A stretch of DNA of 64,000 bases from CBDCYN01 sp965224205 (GCA_965224205.1 CBDCYN010000023.1:1-64000), one strand, 5' to 3'. Positions 7,747-17,064 are shown, counted from the stretch's first letter. The notes: generated by a model from the sequence alone, not told the origin. Translations and numbers: made by a program.

Positions 7747-9267
7747 GTGCGGCGTTATGTTCTAACCCAGGGCCACAGCAAGCGTTCGGCGTGTCGGAAG
7801 TTTGACATCCATTGGCAGACGCTTGAGAAGATCCTCGAATACCCTGAACCCCCGGGGTATCGACGGGTCAAACAGGTGGGCGAGAAGAAGATCGATCGGT
7901 TCCTGCCGATCCTCCACCAGATCCTCGAGGACGACCGGAAAGCTCCGCGCAAGCAACGTCACACGATCCGACGGATCTTCGAGGTGTTGTGTCAACATCA
8001 CGGGTTCGACGGGAAGCTCACGGTCGTGGGCGACGCGGTTCGGGCGTGGAAACGGGTGCACGCCCAGACGTTTGTGCCGCTGAGTCATCCGTTGGGTGAG
8101 GCGCAAGTCGACTTCGGGGAGGCGACGATCTTTCTCAACGGCGAGGCGGTCAAGGTGGCGTTGTTCGTGATGAGCCTGCCGTATTCGGACGCGGTGTTCG
8201 TTCGGGCCTATCCCCGCGAGTGCACCGAGTCGTTCCAGGATGGTCATGTCCGAGCGTTTGAGTTCTTCGGAGCTGTGCCCACGCGGATTAGCTACGACAA
8301 TAGCCGGATCGCGGTCAAGAAGTTCGTGGGATCCAGGAAACGGGAACTCACGGACGGGTTTCTTCGGCTTCAGAGTCATTATCTGTTCGACGAGCACTTC
8401 TGCCTAGTTCGCAAGGCTAACGAAAAGGGCCACGTCGAGAACCTGGTGGGATATACCCGCCGTAACTTCCTGGTGCCGATCCCCCAGGTGCGATCATTCG
8501 CTGAACTCAATGAACATCTCGAGCGATGTTGCCGTGCTGAGTTGACCCGGTCGTTACGAGGTAAAGAAACGACCAAGGGTCAGCGGTTGGACGAGGAACG
8601 CTCGGTCATGCTTCCTCTCAAAGAGGAGGCGTTTGAGGCCCGTCGGGTCATATTGGCTGGAGCCAACTCTCTGAGCCTGGTGCGGTTCGACCGCAACGAC
8701 TATTCGGTGCCGGTGTCGTGGGCGCATCACCGCCTGACCCTCGTGGGCGACATCGAGACGGTGCGGGTCATGCAGGGGGACCAGGTGATCGCCGAACACC
8801 TGCGTGACTGGGGCCGTGAACAGGTCCACTTTGACCCGGTGCATTACCTGGCTCTGTTGGAGCGACGCCCCGGGGCCTTTGATGTGGCCCGTCCCTTGGA
8901 GCAATGGGATCTGCCGCCGTGCTTCGGGATCCTGCGTCGCAAACTCGAAGCCGACTGGGGCTCGAAGGGCACGGGCCAGTTCATCCAAGTGTTGCGGCTA
9001 TTGGAACGGGCGAGCCTGGGTCAACTCAAGCAAGCGGTGCACAAGGCGTTGGAGTTGGGCACGGTCATCCCTGACGCCGTACGAGTGATCCTCGAGGGGC
9101 TCAAGGAACCCCCCGTGGCGTTATTCAGCCTCGACGGTCGACCGCATCTGAGCGGTGTCCACGTAGCCAAGCCCGATTTATCCGCCTATGGCTGTCTGCT
9201 TCCGCACCCGCTCCAAGAGACGGCGTCCAGCGATATTTGCGGAGGACTTCCGGGGGGTGCGGCATGA
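7747..9267 (+). CDS. istA: IS21 transposase IstA (copy A)
   Basis: 506 residues from GTG 7747; the in-frame stop at 7732-7734 leaves no earlier choice. HTH region near residues 8-30 (GHSKRSACRKFDIHWQTLEKIL). The DDE catalytic domain (about 110-260) shows EAQVDFGEA, RISYDNSRIAVKK and NEKGHVENLVGYTRR, the three acidic residues of the IstA family. The C-terminal Mu-like domain follows. The stop overlaps the start of istB (ATGA), the normal coupling in IS21. Nearly identical to copies B and D; B differs at a few residues. Confidence 0.95.
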   Translation: MRRYVLTQGHSKRSACRKFDIHWQTLEKILEYPEPPGYRRVKQVGEKKIDRFLPILHQILEDDRKAPRKQRHTIRRIFEVLCQHHGFDGKLTVVGDAVRAWKRVHAQTFVPLSHPLGEAQVDFGEATIFLNGEAVKVALFVMSLPYSDAVFVRAYPRECTESFQDGHVRAFEFFGAVPTRISYDNSRIAVKKFVGSRKRELTDGFLRLQSHYLFDEHFCLVRKANEKGHVENLVGYTRRNFLVPIPQVRSFAELNEHLERCCRAELTRSLRGKETTKGQRLDEERSVMLPLKEEAFEARRVILAGANSLSLVRFDRNDYSVPVSWAHHRLTLVGDIETVRVMQGDQVIAEHLRDWGREQVHFDPVHYLALLERRPGAFDVARPLEQWDLPPCFGILRRKLEADWGSKGTGQFIQVLRLLERASLGQLKQAVHKALELGTVIPDAVRVILEGLKEPPVALFSLDGRPHLSGVHVAKPDLSAYGCLLPHPLQETASSDICGGLPGGAA

Positions 9268-10025
9268 GCAAGAGCACCGTCCTACTGGAACACCACCTCA
9301 AGGCGTTGAAGCTGCCGACGATGCTACGCGAGTACGCCAAGATCGCCCGCCGCTGTGCCCAGCAGAACGTGGGTCACGTCGGGTTCCTTCTGCAACTGGT
9401 CGAGCTGGAGCTGATCGAACGTGAACGCCGCGCCGCAGAGCGTCGGCTCAAAGCCGCCAAGTTCCCATCGCCCAAGACGCTCGAAGGCTTCGACTTCGCC
9501 GCCCAACCGTCGATCAACAAAGCCCTGGTTACCGAGCTGATGCGGTGTGTGTATCTCGACCATCGCGAGAACATCCTGCTGGTCGGTAACCCCGGCACGG
9601 GCAAGACCCATGTCGCCACCGCCCTGGGCATGGAAGCGTGCCACCGTGGCAAGAAGGTGCGGTTCTACAAGGTCACCGAGCTGATGACCCAGATGATGGA
9701 AGCTCGCGAAGAGCAGGTCCTGGGTCGGCTCAAGAACCAATTGGCCAAGCTGGACCTGTTGATCCTCGATGAACTGGGCTACGTCCCAGCCAGCAAGCTG
9801 GGAGCCGAGTTGCTGTTCGATGTGATCTCGACCGCCTACGAACGAACCAGCGTGATCGTGACGACCAACCTCCCGTTTGAACGTTGGGTGGAGGTGCTTG
9901 GCAGCGAACGCCTCACCGGCGCGGCGCTCGACCGGCTCACCCACCGCTGCCACGTGCTCGAAGCCAACGGTCCTAGCTACCGACTCAAGGACGCCAAGCG
10001 GCGACGTAAACCCAAAGACAAATAA
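9264..10025 (+). CDS. istB: IS21 helper ATPase IstB (copy A)
   Basis: 253 residues from ATG 9264, which overlaps the istA stop; an upstream ATG at 9237 is less likely. AAA+ ATPase related to DnaC: Walker A VGNPGTGKTHVATALG near residue 105, Walker B LLILDELGYVP near residue 168, and sensor motif TTNLPFERW near residue 205. IstB activates IstA at the target site. Full length, identical in all four copies as far as I compared them. Confidence 0.95.
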   Translation: MSKSTVLLEHHLKALKLPTMLREYAKIARRCAQQNVGHVGFLLQLVELELIERERRAAERRLKAAKFPSPKTLEGFDFAAQPSINKALVTELMRCVYLDHRENILLVGNPGTGKTHVATALGMEACHRGKKVRFYKVTELMTQMMEAREEQVLGRLKNQLAKLDLLILDELGYVPASKLGAELLFDVISTAYERTSVIVTTNLPFERWVEVLGSERLTGAALDRLTHRCHVLEANGPSYRLKDAKRRRKPKDK

Positions 10026-10157
10026 TCACTCAGGAGATCAACCAAGAGGCTGGACCAACCCTCCAGCCAGAGATACAGTCATCCCCGGCGCCACATTTTT
10101 TACTCGACGGGCGCTACATTTTCTGACCGACGTTCACAGGGGGTAGGTCACGTAATA

Positions 10158-11425
10158 TGTACTAGCCACCACTTCATCTGACACGCGAGAGTTATCTGGC
10201 AACAGCAAGACTGCCGCTTCGAGTGTCTTTCGTCCGCGCCTCGATCGCGCCTTGGGTGACGCCCAGATCCTCGGCTTGGCTCTCGTTCGCTTCGCTCACC
10301 CGAACCCCTTCTAGAGAAGAGCCATCGAGCCGCTTGGCGTGGGCTAACGGGATCGAATCCTTGAACGTCGCCATCGGGGTCTTGCCGTAACAGTAGCGGC
10401 CGCTGTGGGGTCGCTGTTCATTGTACGTCACCAGCCACGCATCCAAGTCGGCTTGGAGTTCTTCGAGGCTCGTGTAGATCTTCTTGCGGAACGCGATGCT
10501 ATAAAACTCGTCCTGCATCGTCTTGTGCAGCCGTTCGCAGATCCCGTTGGTCTGCGGGCTTCGGGCTTTGGTCTTGGTGTGATCGATGTCCTCGATCGCC
10601 AGGTACAGCTGATATTCGTGGTGCTCACGATTCCCGCAGTACTCCGTGCCGCGGTCGGTGAGGATGCGTAGCAGGTCCACGTCGTGCTGTTCGTACCACG
10701 GGATCACCCGGTCGTTGAGCAGATCCGCGGCCACGAGGGCGTTCTTGCGATCATAGAGCTTTGCGTGCGCCACCCGCGTATACGTATCGATAAACGTCTG
10801 CTGATAGATCCGGCCCACGCCCTTGATCGTGCCCACGTAATACGTGTCTTGAGCCCCGAGGTAGCCGGGGTGTTCGGTTTCAATTTCACCGTGGGCCTGC
10901 TTGTCTTGCTTGGCTTTTTCCAACGCCACGACCTGGGCTTCGGTCAGCACGGTGTGGTCGGGGTCCTGAGCCATCTTGGCTTCGAGTGCCTTGAGTCGCT
11001 TCTTGAACGTCTCAAGATCATGCCGCAGCCACACGCTTCGCACCCCGCCCGGTGAGATGAGCTTGCCTTGCTTCTTGAGTTCGTTCGACACCCGCACCTG
11101 CCCGTAAGCGGGCTGCTCGATCGCGAACGCGACCACGGCTTGCTCGATCTCGGGGTCGACGCGGTTGGCCAGGATCGGCTTCTTGCGGCTGATCTCTTGA
11201 AGGGCCAACTCCCCGCCCTGGTCGTAGAGCTGCTTGAACCGGTAGAAACTGTCTCGAGAATACCCCATCACCTTGCACGCCTGCGACACGCTGCCCAGCG
11301 CCTGGGCCAGCTTGAGCAACCCCACTTTGTTGGCAATGATCTTCTGGTCGGTGGTCATCTGACGGTCTCCTTTCTGTGAGAAACAAAGATTAACGGAAGC
11401 GTCAGATGAAGTCTTAACTAATACA
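10158..11425 (-). mobile_element. IS481-family insertion sequence, complete, with 7-base target duplication
   Basis: 1268 bases with TGT...ACA ends. The inverted ends share the ACTTCATCTGAC block (20 of the outer 25 bases match). CGTAATA is directly repeated on both sides (10151-10157 and 11426-11432). It sits about 60 bases upstream of the promoter of tRNA-Gly(CCC), not inside it. Confidence 0.93.
10192..11358 (-). CDS. IS481-family transposase
   Basis: 388 residues from ATG 11358 (AAAGGAG 8-14 bases upstream). The same frame stays open further up to 11655, but that part only reads antisense through the tRNA-Gly(CCC) and gives the well-known spurious GFEPSTSSLGSW type sequence. HTH near residues 15-50 (LAQALGSVSQACKVMGYSRDSFYRFKQLY). 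The rve core runs about 150-310: DTYYVGTIKGVGRIYQQTFIDTYTRVAH, LTDRGTEYCGN and the acidic residue in NGICERLHKTMQDEFY. Complete and free of lesions. Confidence 0.93.
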   Translation of the reverse strand: MTTDQKIIANKVGLLKLAQALGSVSQACKVMGYSRDSFYRFKQLYDQGGELALQEISRKKPILANRVDPEIEQAVVAFAIEQPAYGQVRVSNELKKQGKLISPGGVRSVWLRHDLETFKKRLKALEAKMAQDPDHTVLTEAQVVALEKAKQDKQAHGEIETEHPGYLGAQDTYYVGTIKGVGRIYQQTFIDTYTRVAHAKLYDRKNALVAADLLNDRVIPWYEQHDVDLLRILTDRGTEYCGNREHHEYQLYLAIEDIDHTKTKARSPQTNGICERLHKTMQDEFYSIAFRKKIYTSLEELQADLDAWLVTYNEQRPHSGRYCYGKTPMATFKDSIPLAHAKRLDGSSLEGVRVSEANESQAEDLGVTQGAIEARTKDTRSGSLAVAR

Positions 11426-11485
11426 CGTAATAGCCAATGCGCTCTGTACTGGTGAAACAGAGCTTCGGGATGCGTCGGCGACGGT

Positions 11486-11514
11486 TTGGTCCGCGTGTGG
11501 CGATTGCGTATAAT
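11486..11514 (+). promoter_or_regulatory. sigma-70-type promoter of tRNA-Gly(CCC)
   Basis: TTGGTC (11486-11491), a 17-base spacer and a perfect TATAAT (11509-11514). The tRNA begins 75 bases after the -10. Confidence 0.65.
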
Positions 11515-11588
11515 CCTAATATCGGCGTGACCAGAACGCCTGAATTGTAGTCGAGCAATTCGATGAAATGTAGTCGAAATTGCCTCTA

Positions 11589-11660
11589 GCGGGTGTAACT
11601 CAATGGTAGAGTGCCAGCTTCCCAAGCTGGATGTTGAGGGTTCGAATCCCTTCACCCGCT
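11589..11660 (+). tRNA. tRNA-Gly, anticodon CCC
   Basis: 72 bases without encoded CCA. The acceptor stem GCGGGTG/CACCCGC closes with discriminator T. The anticodon stem CCAGC/GCTGG carries the loop TTCCCAA (anticodon CCC). The T arm GAGGGTTCGAATCCCTT and D arm with GGT are normal. Its 3' half is the attachment core of a former island; a copy of it stands at 7283-7326. An integrase fragment lies just downstream, facing it. Confidence 0.95.
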
Positions 11661-11740
11661 TTGAATTGACAATAGGTTACATCTCTCGATTTTTCTAGCT
11701 CGCGACATTAGTGCTGTTGTTAGTGCTGTTACGCAGTTTC

Positions 11741-11913
11741 TCATCCCACTTTCTCCATCACACTGGCCGCTTCTCTTTCGTCGCGATCGAAAAGTTTGAG
11801 ATAGATTTCCGTGGTCCTGGCGCTCTTGTGTCCGGCGACGACACGGGCTTGTTCCGTCGCCATAGAATTGGCTATTCGGGTGAGCGCCGCGTGGCGAAGC
11901 TGATTCGGTGACC
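11741..11913 (-). pseudogene. tyrosine integrase, C-terminal fragment (tRNA-Gly(CCC) island)
   Basis: The remaining reading frame gives SPNQLRHAALTRIANS... followed by VVAGHKSARTTEIYLK, i.e. the HxxR and AGHxxxxTTxxY motifs of tyrosine recombinases with the catalytic Tyr, ending at 11741, 80 bases from the tRNA-Gly(CCC). Just upstream it is cut by the IS256 element, whose 8-base target duplication CGGTGACC lies on both sides (11906-11913 and 13359-13366). Removing IS256 restores GHWSPNQLRH using 13367-13375, where IS21 copy B then cuts again. The N-terminal and central parts are gone. Confidence 0.85.
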
Positions 11914-13358
11914 GGTAGTGTGTGTCAAGTTGCGCACATTTGATCAGGCGGTCTCCGGTGGATGTAAGTTTGGTTGGCCCGCAGTGAGGGGCGAACGTAG
12001 TGAGCCCGAGCGGAGGGGCAACCAAACTTCGCGCGGGCTACACCGCCACGCTCATCGGTTCTTCCTGTTGTTGTTCCTGTTCGTCGAGCCGTTTCATATC
12101 CAAGTACCGCCGCGTGCCCCAACGGGTACCGGCGACGTGTCGCAGCCTCGCTGCCGAGAGCATCAACGCCGATTGCCCGTCCGGGAAGCTGCCCACCACC
12201 CGAGTGCGTCGGCGGATCTCACGCATGATCCGCTCCAACGGGTTGTTCGTGCGGATCCGAAGCCAATGCTCACGGGGGAAGCTCATGTAGCTGAGCGTCT
12301 GTTCGACCGACGCACGCACCAGCTGGGCCGCCCTGGGCAGTTTCATCGACTCAAGCTTGTTCGCCACATCCTCGGCCTTCTTCAACGCCGCTTCACGATC
12401 TTCCTGGGCGTGGATCGCCTTGAGCATCGCCGACACCTCCTGGACCTTGCCCTTGGGGGTGATGCTAAACACGTTGCGGTACCAGTGCACCACGCACCGC
12501 TGCCACAACGACTCGGGATAGAGTTCGCCAAGCGACTCGACCAGACCCAGACACGCATCGCTGATCAACAGCTTCACGCCACGCAGGCCCCGCGTCTTGA
12601 GGTGACGCAGGAACGCCAGCCAACCCGCCTTGTCTTCCTTGGCCCCCTCGGCGATCCCCAGCACCTCACGATACCCGTCCGTCGCCACGCCGATCGCCAC
12701 CAGCCACCGACACGTTGCGAACTTCACCACCCCACGAGCGTTTGAGGCTGATCCCGTCGAGATATACATACGGGTGTTCACCTTCGATCGGCTTGTTCCG
12801 CCACTGCTCGATCTGTTGATAGACCTTCTGATTCAGCTCGCTGACCGTCGATGGGCTGACCTTCGTGCCCCACAACGCCGCCGTGATGTCCTCGACCCGA
12901 CGCACGCTCACCCCGGCCAGGTACATCTCGATCAACGCTTCCTCGACGCTGCTCTCGCGACGCTTGTACCGCTCGATGATCTGCGTCTCGAACGGCAAGC
13001 TCCGCAGCCGTGGCACCTTCAACGACACCTGACCCGCCTTCGTGTGAAGCTTCCGCTGGTAGTGGCCCGCCCGCGTATCCTTGCGGGCATCGCTGCGCTC
13101 ATACCGCCCAGCCCCGCACAACACCTCGGCTTCGGCATCCAGCAGCTGGTTCAACGTCTGCTCCACGGACTCACGTACCACCCGGTCCACGTGACCCCGA
13201 ACCTTCGCCTCGTCGATCCGAAACACCTCTTTCATCCCGCGGTCCGATCCAGTACCCTGATCCATTGCAGTTCTCCTTGAATGGGGTTGTTTAACTCACC
13301 AACACCATCCACCTGGAGAACTGCCTTTTCAAATGTGCGCATGATTCAGGACGTTATC
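11914..13358 (-). mobile_element. IS256-family insertion sequence with 8-base target duplication
   Basis: About 1445 bases. The ends share TGCGCACATTTGA..AGGC.G as inverted repeats, preceded by more divergent GG-starting outer parts. The target duplication CGGTGACC flanks both ends. Near the left end (about 11966-12030) there is a long hairpin formed by AAGTTTGGTTGG.CC and GGGGCAACCAAACTT; the same hairpin is present in the IS256 fragment at 36685-36893. Confidence 0.85.
12038..13265 (-). pseudogene. IS256-family (Mutator-type) transposase, frameshifted
   Basis: Starts at ATG 13265 with AAGGAGA upstream. The first frame runs through VPRLRSLPFETQIIERYKRRE and the first catalytic Asp in YVYLDGISLK, then goes out of frame at about 12703, where one base appears to be inserted, and stops at 12666. 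The second frame continues the family sequence (LVAIGVATDGYREVLGI, LLISDACLGL, NPLERIMREIRRRTRVVGSFPDGQSALMLSAARLRHV) to 12038. The joined protein would have the usual length of about 400 residues. A single-base indel explains it, so this copy is probably dead unless the frame is an assembly error. Confidence 0.85.
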
Positions 13359-13489
13359 CGGTGACCAGTGCCCCCTGTGAACGTCGGTCAGAAAATGTAG
13401 CGCCCGTCGAGTAAAAAATGTGGCGCCGGGGATGACTGTATCTCTGGCTGGAGGGTTGGTCCAGCCTCTTTGGTTGATCTCCTGAGTGA

Positions 13490-14251
13490 TTATTTGTCTT
13501 TGGGTTTACGTCGCCGCTTGGCGTCCTTGAGTCGGTAGCTAGGACCGTTGGCTTCGAGCACGTGGCAGCGGTGGGTGAGCCGGTCGAGCGCCGCGCCGGT
13601 GAGGCGTTCGCTGCCAAGCACCTCCACCCAACGTTCAAACGGGAGGTTGGTCGTCACGATCACGCTGGTTCGTTCGTAGGCGGTCGAGATCACATCGAAC
13701 AGCAACTCGGCTCCCAGCTTGCTGGCTGGGACGTAGCCCAGTTCATCGAGGATCAACAGGTCCAGCTTGGCCAATTGGTTCTTGAGCCGACCCAGGACCT
13801 GCTCTTCGCGAGCTTCCATCATCTGGGTCATCAGCTCGGTGACCTTGTAGAACCGCACCTTCTTGCCACGGTGGCACGCTTCCATGCCCAGGGCGGTGGC
13901 GACATGGGTCTTGCCCGTGCCGGGGTTACCGACCAGCAGGATGTTCTCGCGATGGTCGAGATACACACACCGCATCAGCTCGGTAACCAGGGCTTTGTTG
14001 ATCGACGGTTGGGCGGCGAAGTCGAAGCCTTCGAGCGTCTTGGGCGATGGGAACTTGGCGGCTTTGAGCCGACGCTCTGCGGCGCGGCGTTCACGTTCGA
14101 TCAGCTCCAGCTCGACCAGTTGCAGAAGGAACCCGACGTGACCCACGTTCTGCTGGGCACAGCGGCGGGCGATCTTGGCGTACTCGCGTAGCATCGTCGG
14201 CAGCTTCAACGCCTTGAGGTGGTGTTCCAGTAGGACGGTGCTCTTGCTCAT
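13490..14251 (-). CDS. istB: IS21 helper ATPase IstB (copy B)
   Basis: 253 residues, same sequence as copy A, with Walker A VGNPGTGKTH and Walker B LLILDELGYVP. The start overlaps the istA stop as ATGA. Apparently intact. Confidence 0.95.
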   Translation of the reverse strand: MSKSTVLLEHHLKALKLPTMLREYAKIARRCAQQNVGHVGFLLQLVELELIERERRAAERRLKAAKFPSPKTLEGFDFAAQPSINKALVTELMRCVYLDHRENILLVGNPGTGKTHVATALGMEACHRGKKVRFYKVTELMTQMMEAREEQVLGRLKNQLAKLDLLILDELGYVPASKLGAELLFDVISTAYERTSVIVTTNLPFERWVEVLGSERLTGAALDRLTHRCHVLEANGPSYRLKDAKRRRKPKDK

Positions 14252-15768
14252 GCCGCACCCCCCGGAAGTCCTCCGCAAATATCGCTGGACGCCGTCTCTT
14301 GGAGCGGGTGCGGAAGCAGACAGCCATAGGCGGATAAATCGGGCTTGGCTACGTGGACACCGCTCAGATGCGGTCGACCGTCGAGGCTGAATAACGCCAC
14401 GGGGGGTTCCTTGAGCCCCTCGAGGATCACTCGTACGGCGTCAGGGGTGACCGTGCCCAACTCCAACGCCTTGTGCACCGCTTGCTTGAGTTGACCCAGG
14501 CTCGCCCGTTCCAATAGCCGCAACACTTGGATGAACTGGCCCGTGCCCTTCGAGCCCCAGTCGGCTTCGAGTTTGCGACGCAGGATCCCGAAGCACGGCG
14601 GCAGATCCCATTGCTCCAAGGGACGGGCCACATCAAAGGCCCCGGGGCGTCGCTCCAACAGAGCCAGGTAATGCACCGGGTCAAAGTGGACCTGTTCACG
14701 GCCCCAGTCACGCAGGTGTTCGGCGATCACCTGGTCCCCCTGCATGACCCGCACCGTCTCGATGTCGCCCACGAGGGTCAGGCGGTGATGCGCCCACGAC
14801 ACCGGCACCGAATAGTCGTTGCGGTCGAACCGCACCAGGCTCAGAGAGTTGGCTCCAGCCAATATGACCCGACGGGCCTCAAACGCCTCCTCTTTGAGAG
14901 GAAGCATGACCGAGCGTTCCTCGTCCAACCGCTGACCCTTGGTCGTTTCTTTACCTCGTAACGACCGGGTCAACTCAGCACGGCAACATCGCTCGAGATG
15001 TTCATTGAGTTCAGCGAATGATCGCACCTGGGGGATCGGCACCAGGAAGTTACGGCGGGTATATCCCACCAGGTTCTCGACGTGGCCCTTTTCGTTAGCC
15101 TTGCGCTCTAGGCAGAAGTGCTCGTCGAACAGATAATGACTCTGAAGCCGAAGAAACCCGTCCGTGAGTTCCCGTTTCCTGGATCCCACGAACTTCTTGA
15201 CCGCGATCCGGCTATTGTCGTAGCTAATCCGCGTGGGCACAGCTCCGAAGAACTCAAACGCTCGGACATGACCATCCTGGAACGACTCGGTGCACTCGCG
15301 GGGATAGGCCCGAACGAACACCGCGTCCGAATACGGCAGGCTCATCACGAACAACGCCACCTTGACCGTCTCGCCGTTGAGAAAGATCGTCGCCTCCCCG
15401 AAGTCGACTTGCGCCTCACCCAACGGATGACTCAGCGGCACAAACGTCTGGGCGTGCACCCGTTTCCACGCCCGAACCGCGTCGCCCACGACCGTGAGCT
15501 TCCCGTCGAACCCGTGATGTTGACACAACACCTCGAAGATCCGTCGGATCGTGTGACGTTGCTTGCGCGGAGCTTTCCGGTCGTCCTCGAGGATCTGGTG
15601 GAGGATCGGCAGGAACCGATCGATCTTCTTCTCGCCCACCTGTTTGACCCGTCGATACCCCGGGGGTTCAGGGTATTCGAGGATCTTCTCAAGCGTCTGC
15701 CAATGGATGTCAAACTTCCGACACGCCGAACGCTTGCTGTGGCCCTGGGTTAGAACATAACGCCGCAC
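14248..15768 (-). CDS. istA: IS21 transposase IstA (copy B)
   Basis: 506 residues from GTG. Differs from copies A and D at three visible residues: Ala to Thr in FLNGETVKV, Val to Glu in HFCLERKANEK, and Ile to Thr in ELGTVTPDAV. The catalytic acidic residues are unchanged. The small divergence shows B is a separate transposition lineage and not a recent duplicate of A. Confidence 0.95.
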   Translation of the reverse strand: MRRYVLTQGHSKRSACRKFDIHWQTLEKILEYPEPPGYRRVKQVGEKKIDRFLPILHQILEDDRKAPRKQRHTIRRIFEVLCQHHGFDGKLTVVGDAVRAWKRVHAQTFVPLSHPLGEAQVDFGEATIFLNGETVKVALFVMSLPYSDAVFVRAYPRECTESFQDGHVRAFEFFGAVPTRISYDNSRIAVKKFVGSRKRELTDGFLRLQSHYLFDEHFCLERKANEKGHVENLVGYTRRNFLVPIPQVRSFAELNEHLERCCRAELTRSLRGKETTKGQRLDEERSVMLPLKEEAFEARRVILAGANSLSLVRFDRNDYSVPVSWAHHRLTLVGDIETVRVMQGDQVIAEHLRDWGREQVHFDPVHYLALLERRPGAFDVARPLEQWDLPPCFGILRRKLEADWGSKGTGQFIQVLRLLERASLGQLKQAVHKALELGTVTPDAVRVILEGLKEPPVALFSLDGRPHLSGVHVAKPDLSAYGCLLPHPLQETASSDICGGLPGGAA

Positions 15769-15942
15769 ATCCGTCCAAAACTACATATCCGTATACACCT
15801 CGTCTGCGTCCTTACTGGGGGGGGGTGAAACAGTAAAAACTGTTCCATTGCCGCCCCAGTCTCAGGACTAGGCAAGGCGCTACATTTTTGGGCCGACCGT
15901 CAGCCCCCCGACGGGCGCTACATTTTCTGGCCGACGTTCACA

Positions 15943-16972
15943 CCCCCCGTGGCGTTATTCAGCCTCGACGGTCGACCGCATCTGAGCGGTGTCCACGTAG
16001 CCAAGCCCGATTTATCCGCCTATGGCTGTCTGCTTCCGCACCCGCTCCAAGAGACGGCGTCCAGCGATATTTGCGGAGGACTTCCGGGGGGTGCGGCATG
16101 AGCAAGAGCACCGTCCTACTGGAACACCACCTCAAGGCGTTGAAGCTGCCGACGATGCTACGCGAGTACGCCAAGATCGCCCGCCGCTGTGCCCAGCAGA
16201 ACGTGGGTCACGTCGGGTTCCTTCTGCAACTGGTCGAGCTGGAGCTGATCGAACGTGAACGCCGCGCCGCAGAGCGTCGGCTCAAAGCCGCCAAGTTCCC
16301 ATCGCCCAAGACGCTCGAAGGCTTCGACTTCGCCGCCCAACCGTCGATCAACAAAGCCCTGGTTACCGAGCTGATGCGGTGTGTGTATCTCGACCATCGC
16401 GAGAACATCCTGCTGGTCGGTAACCCCGGCACGGGCAAGACCCATGTCGCCACCGCCCTGGGCATGGAAGCGTGCCACCGTGGCAAGAAGGTGCGGTTCT
16501 ACAAGGTCACCGAGCTGATGACCCAGATGATGGAAGCTCGCGAAGAGCAGGTCCTGGGTCGGCTCAAGAACCAATTGGCCAAGCTGGACCTGTTGATCCT
16601 CGATGAACTGGGCTACGTCCCAGCCAGCAAGCTGGGAGCCGAGTTGCTGTTCGATGTGATCTCGACCGCCTACGAACGAACCAGCGTGATCGTGACGACC
16701 AACCTCCCGTTTGAACGTTGGGTGGAGGTGCTTGGCAGCGAACGCCTCACCGGCGCGGCGCTCGACCGGCTCACCCACCGCTGCCACGTGCTCGAAGCCA
16801 ACGGTCCTAGCTACCGACTCAAGGACGCCAAGCGGCGACGTAAACCCAAAGACAAATAATCACTCAGGAGATCAACCAAGAGGCTGGACCAACCCTCCAG
16901 CCAGAGATACAGTCATCCCCGGCGCCACATTTTTTACTCGACGGGCGCTACATTTTCTGACCGACGTTCACA
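15943..16972 (+). mobile_element. IS21-family insertion sequence, copy C, 3' part only
   Basis: 1030 bases that match the right part of copy A (from about 9111 to its right end), with istB and the right terminal repeat intact but most of istA missing. It begins exactly where copy B ends, inside the CCCCCC of istA, so B inserted into C and the left part of C was later lost. Its right end is fused to the middle of integrase 1. Confidence 0.9.
16098..16859 (+). CDS. istB: IS21 helper ATPase IstB (copy C)
   Basis: 253 residues, identical to the other copies, starting at ATG 16098. It lacks a complete istA partner of its own, but three other copies could supply IstA. Confidence 0.92.
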   Translation: MSKSTVLLEHHLKALKLPTMLREYAKIARRCAQQNVGHVGFLLQLVELELIERERRAAERRLKAAKFPSPKTLEGFDFAAQPSINKALVTELMRCVYLDHRENILLVGNPGTGKTHVATALGMEACHRGKKVRFYKVTELMTQMMEAREEQVLGRLKNQLAKLDLLILDELGYVPASKLGAELLFDVISTAYERTSVIVTTNLPFERWVEVLGSERLTGAALDRLTHRCHVLEANGPSYRLKDAKRRRKPKDK

Positions 16973-17064
16973 TTGACGGCATCAATGCATCCCGGATGTA
17001 TGATCTGGACCCCGTAGCCATAGAGCAATTCTTGTCACAATTGCGGATCAAGGGGCGGAAGCTA
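16973..17064 (+). pseudogene. integrase 1 (tRNA-Gly(GCC) type), N-terminal-core fragment
   Basis: 92 bases closely matching 33661-33752 of the intact integrase (GINAS-MYDLDPVAIEQFLSQLRIKGRKL). Cut on the left by IS21 copy C and on the right by an IS630 element at a TA. The segment encoding the first 100 residues is lost. Confidence 0.85.

Larger units (their letters stand above)
7573..10138 (+). mobile_element. IS21-family insertion sequence, copy A, complete
   Basis: 2566 bases bounded by TGTGAACGTCGG.CAGAAAAT inverted ends; the motif ATGTAGCGCC is repeated just inside the left end (three related copies across both ends), as is usual for the multiple terminal sites of IS21. It carries istA and istB. 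The flanks (ending GTATTG, starting GGGGG) show no target duplication, so this copy has taken part in a deletion or inversion. Confidence 0.93.
13376..15942 (-). mobile_element. IS21-family insertion sequence, copy B, complete, inverted relative to copy A
   Basis: 2567 bases, one base longer than copy A because of an extra A in the istB-side terminal region. The left flank CCCCC belongs to the integrase gene of the CCC island; the right flank CCCCCC is internal istA sequence of copy C, so B has inserted into another IS21. Copies A and B form a 2.6-kb inverted pair around 10139-13375. Confidence 0.93.

Noticed and set aside
11359..11655. N-terminal extension of the IS481 transposase frame
   Set aside because: It runs antisense through tRNA-Gly(CCC) and its promoter; ATG 11358 has the Shine-Dalgarno sequence.
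13562..14191. 209-codon frame opposite istB, present in every IS21 copy
   Set aside because: Shadow of istB; conserved only because the IS copies are identical.
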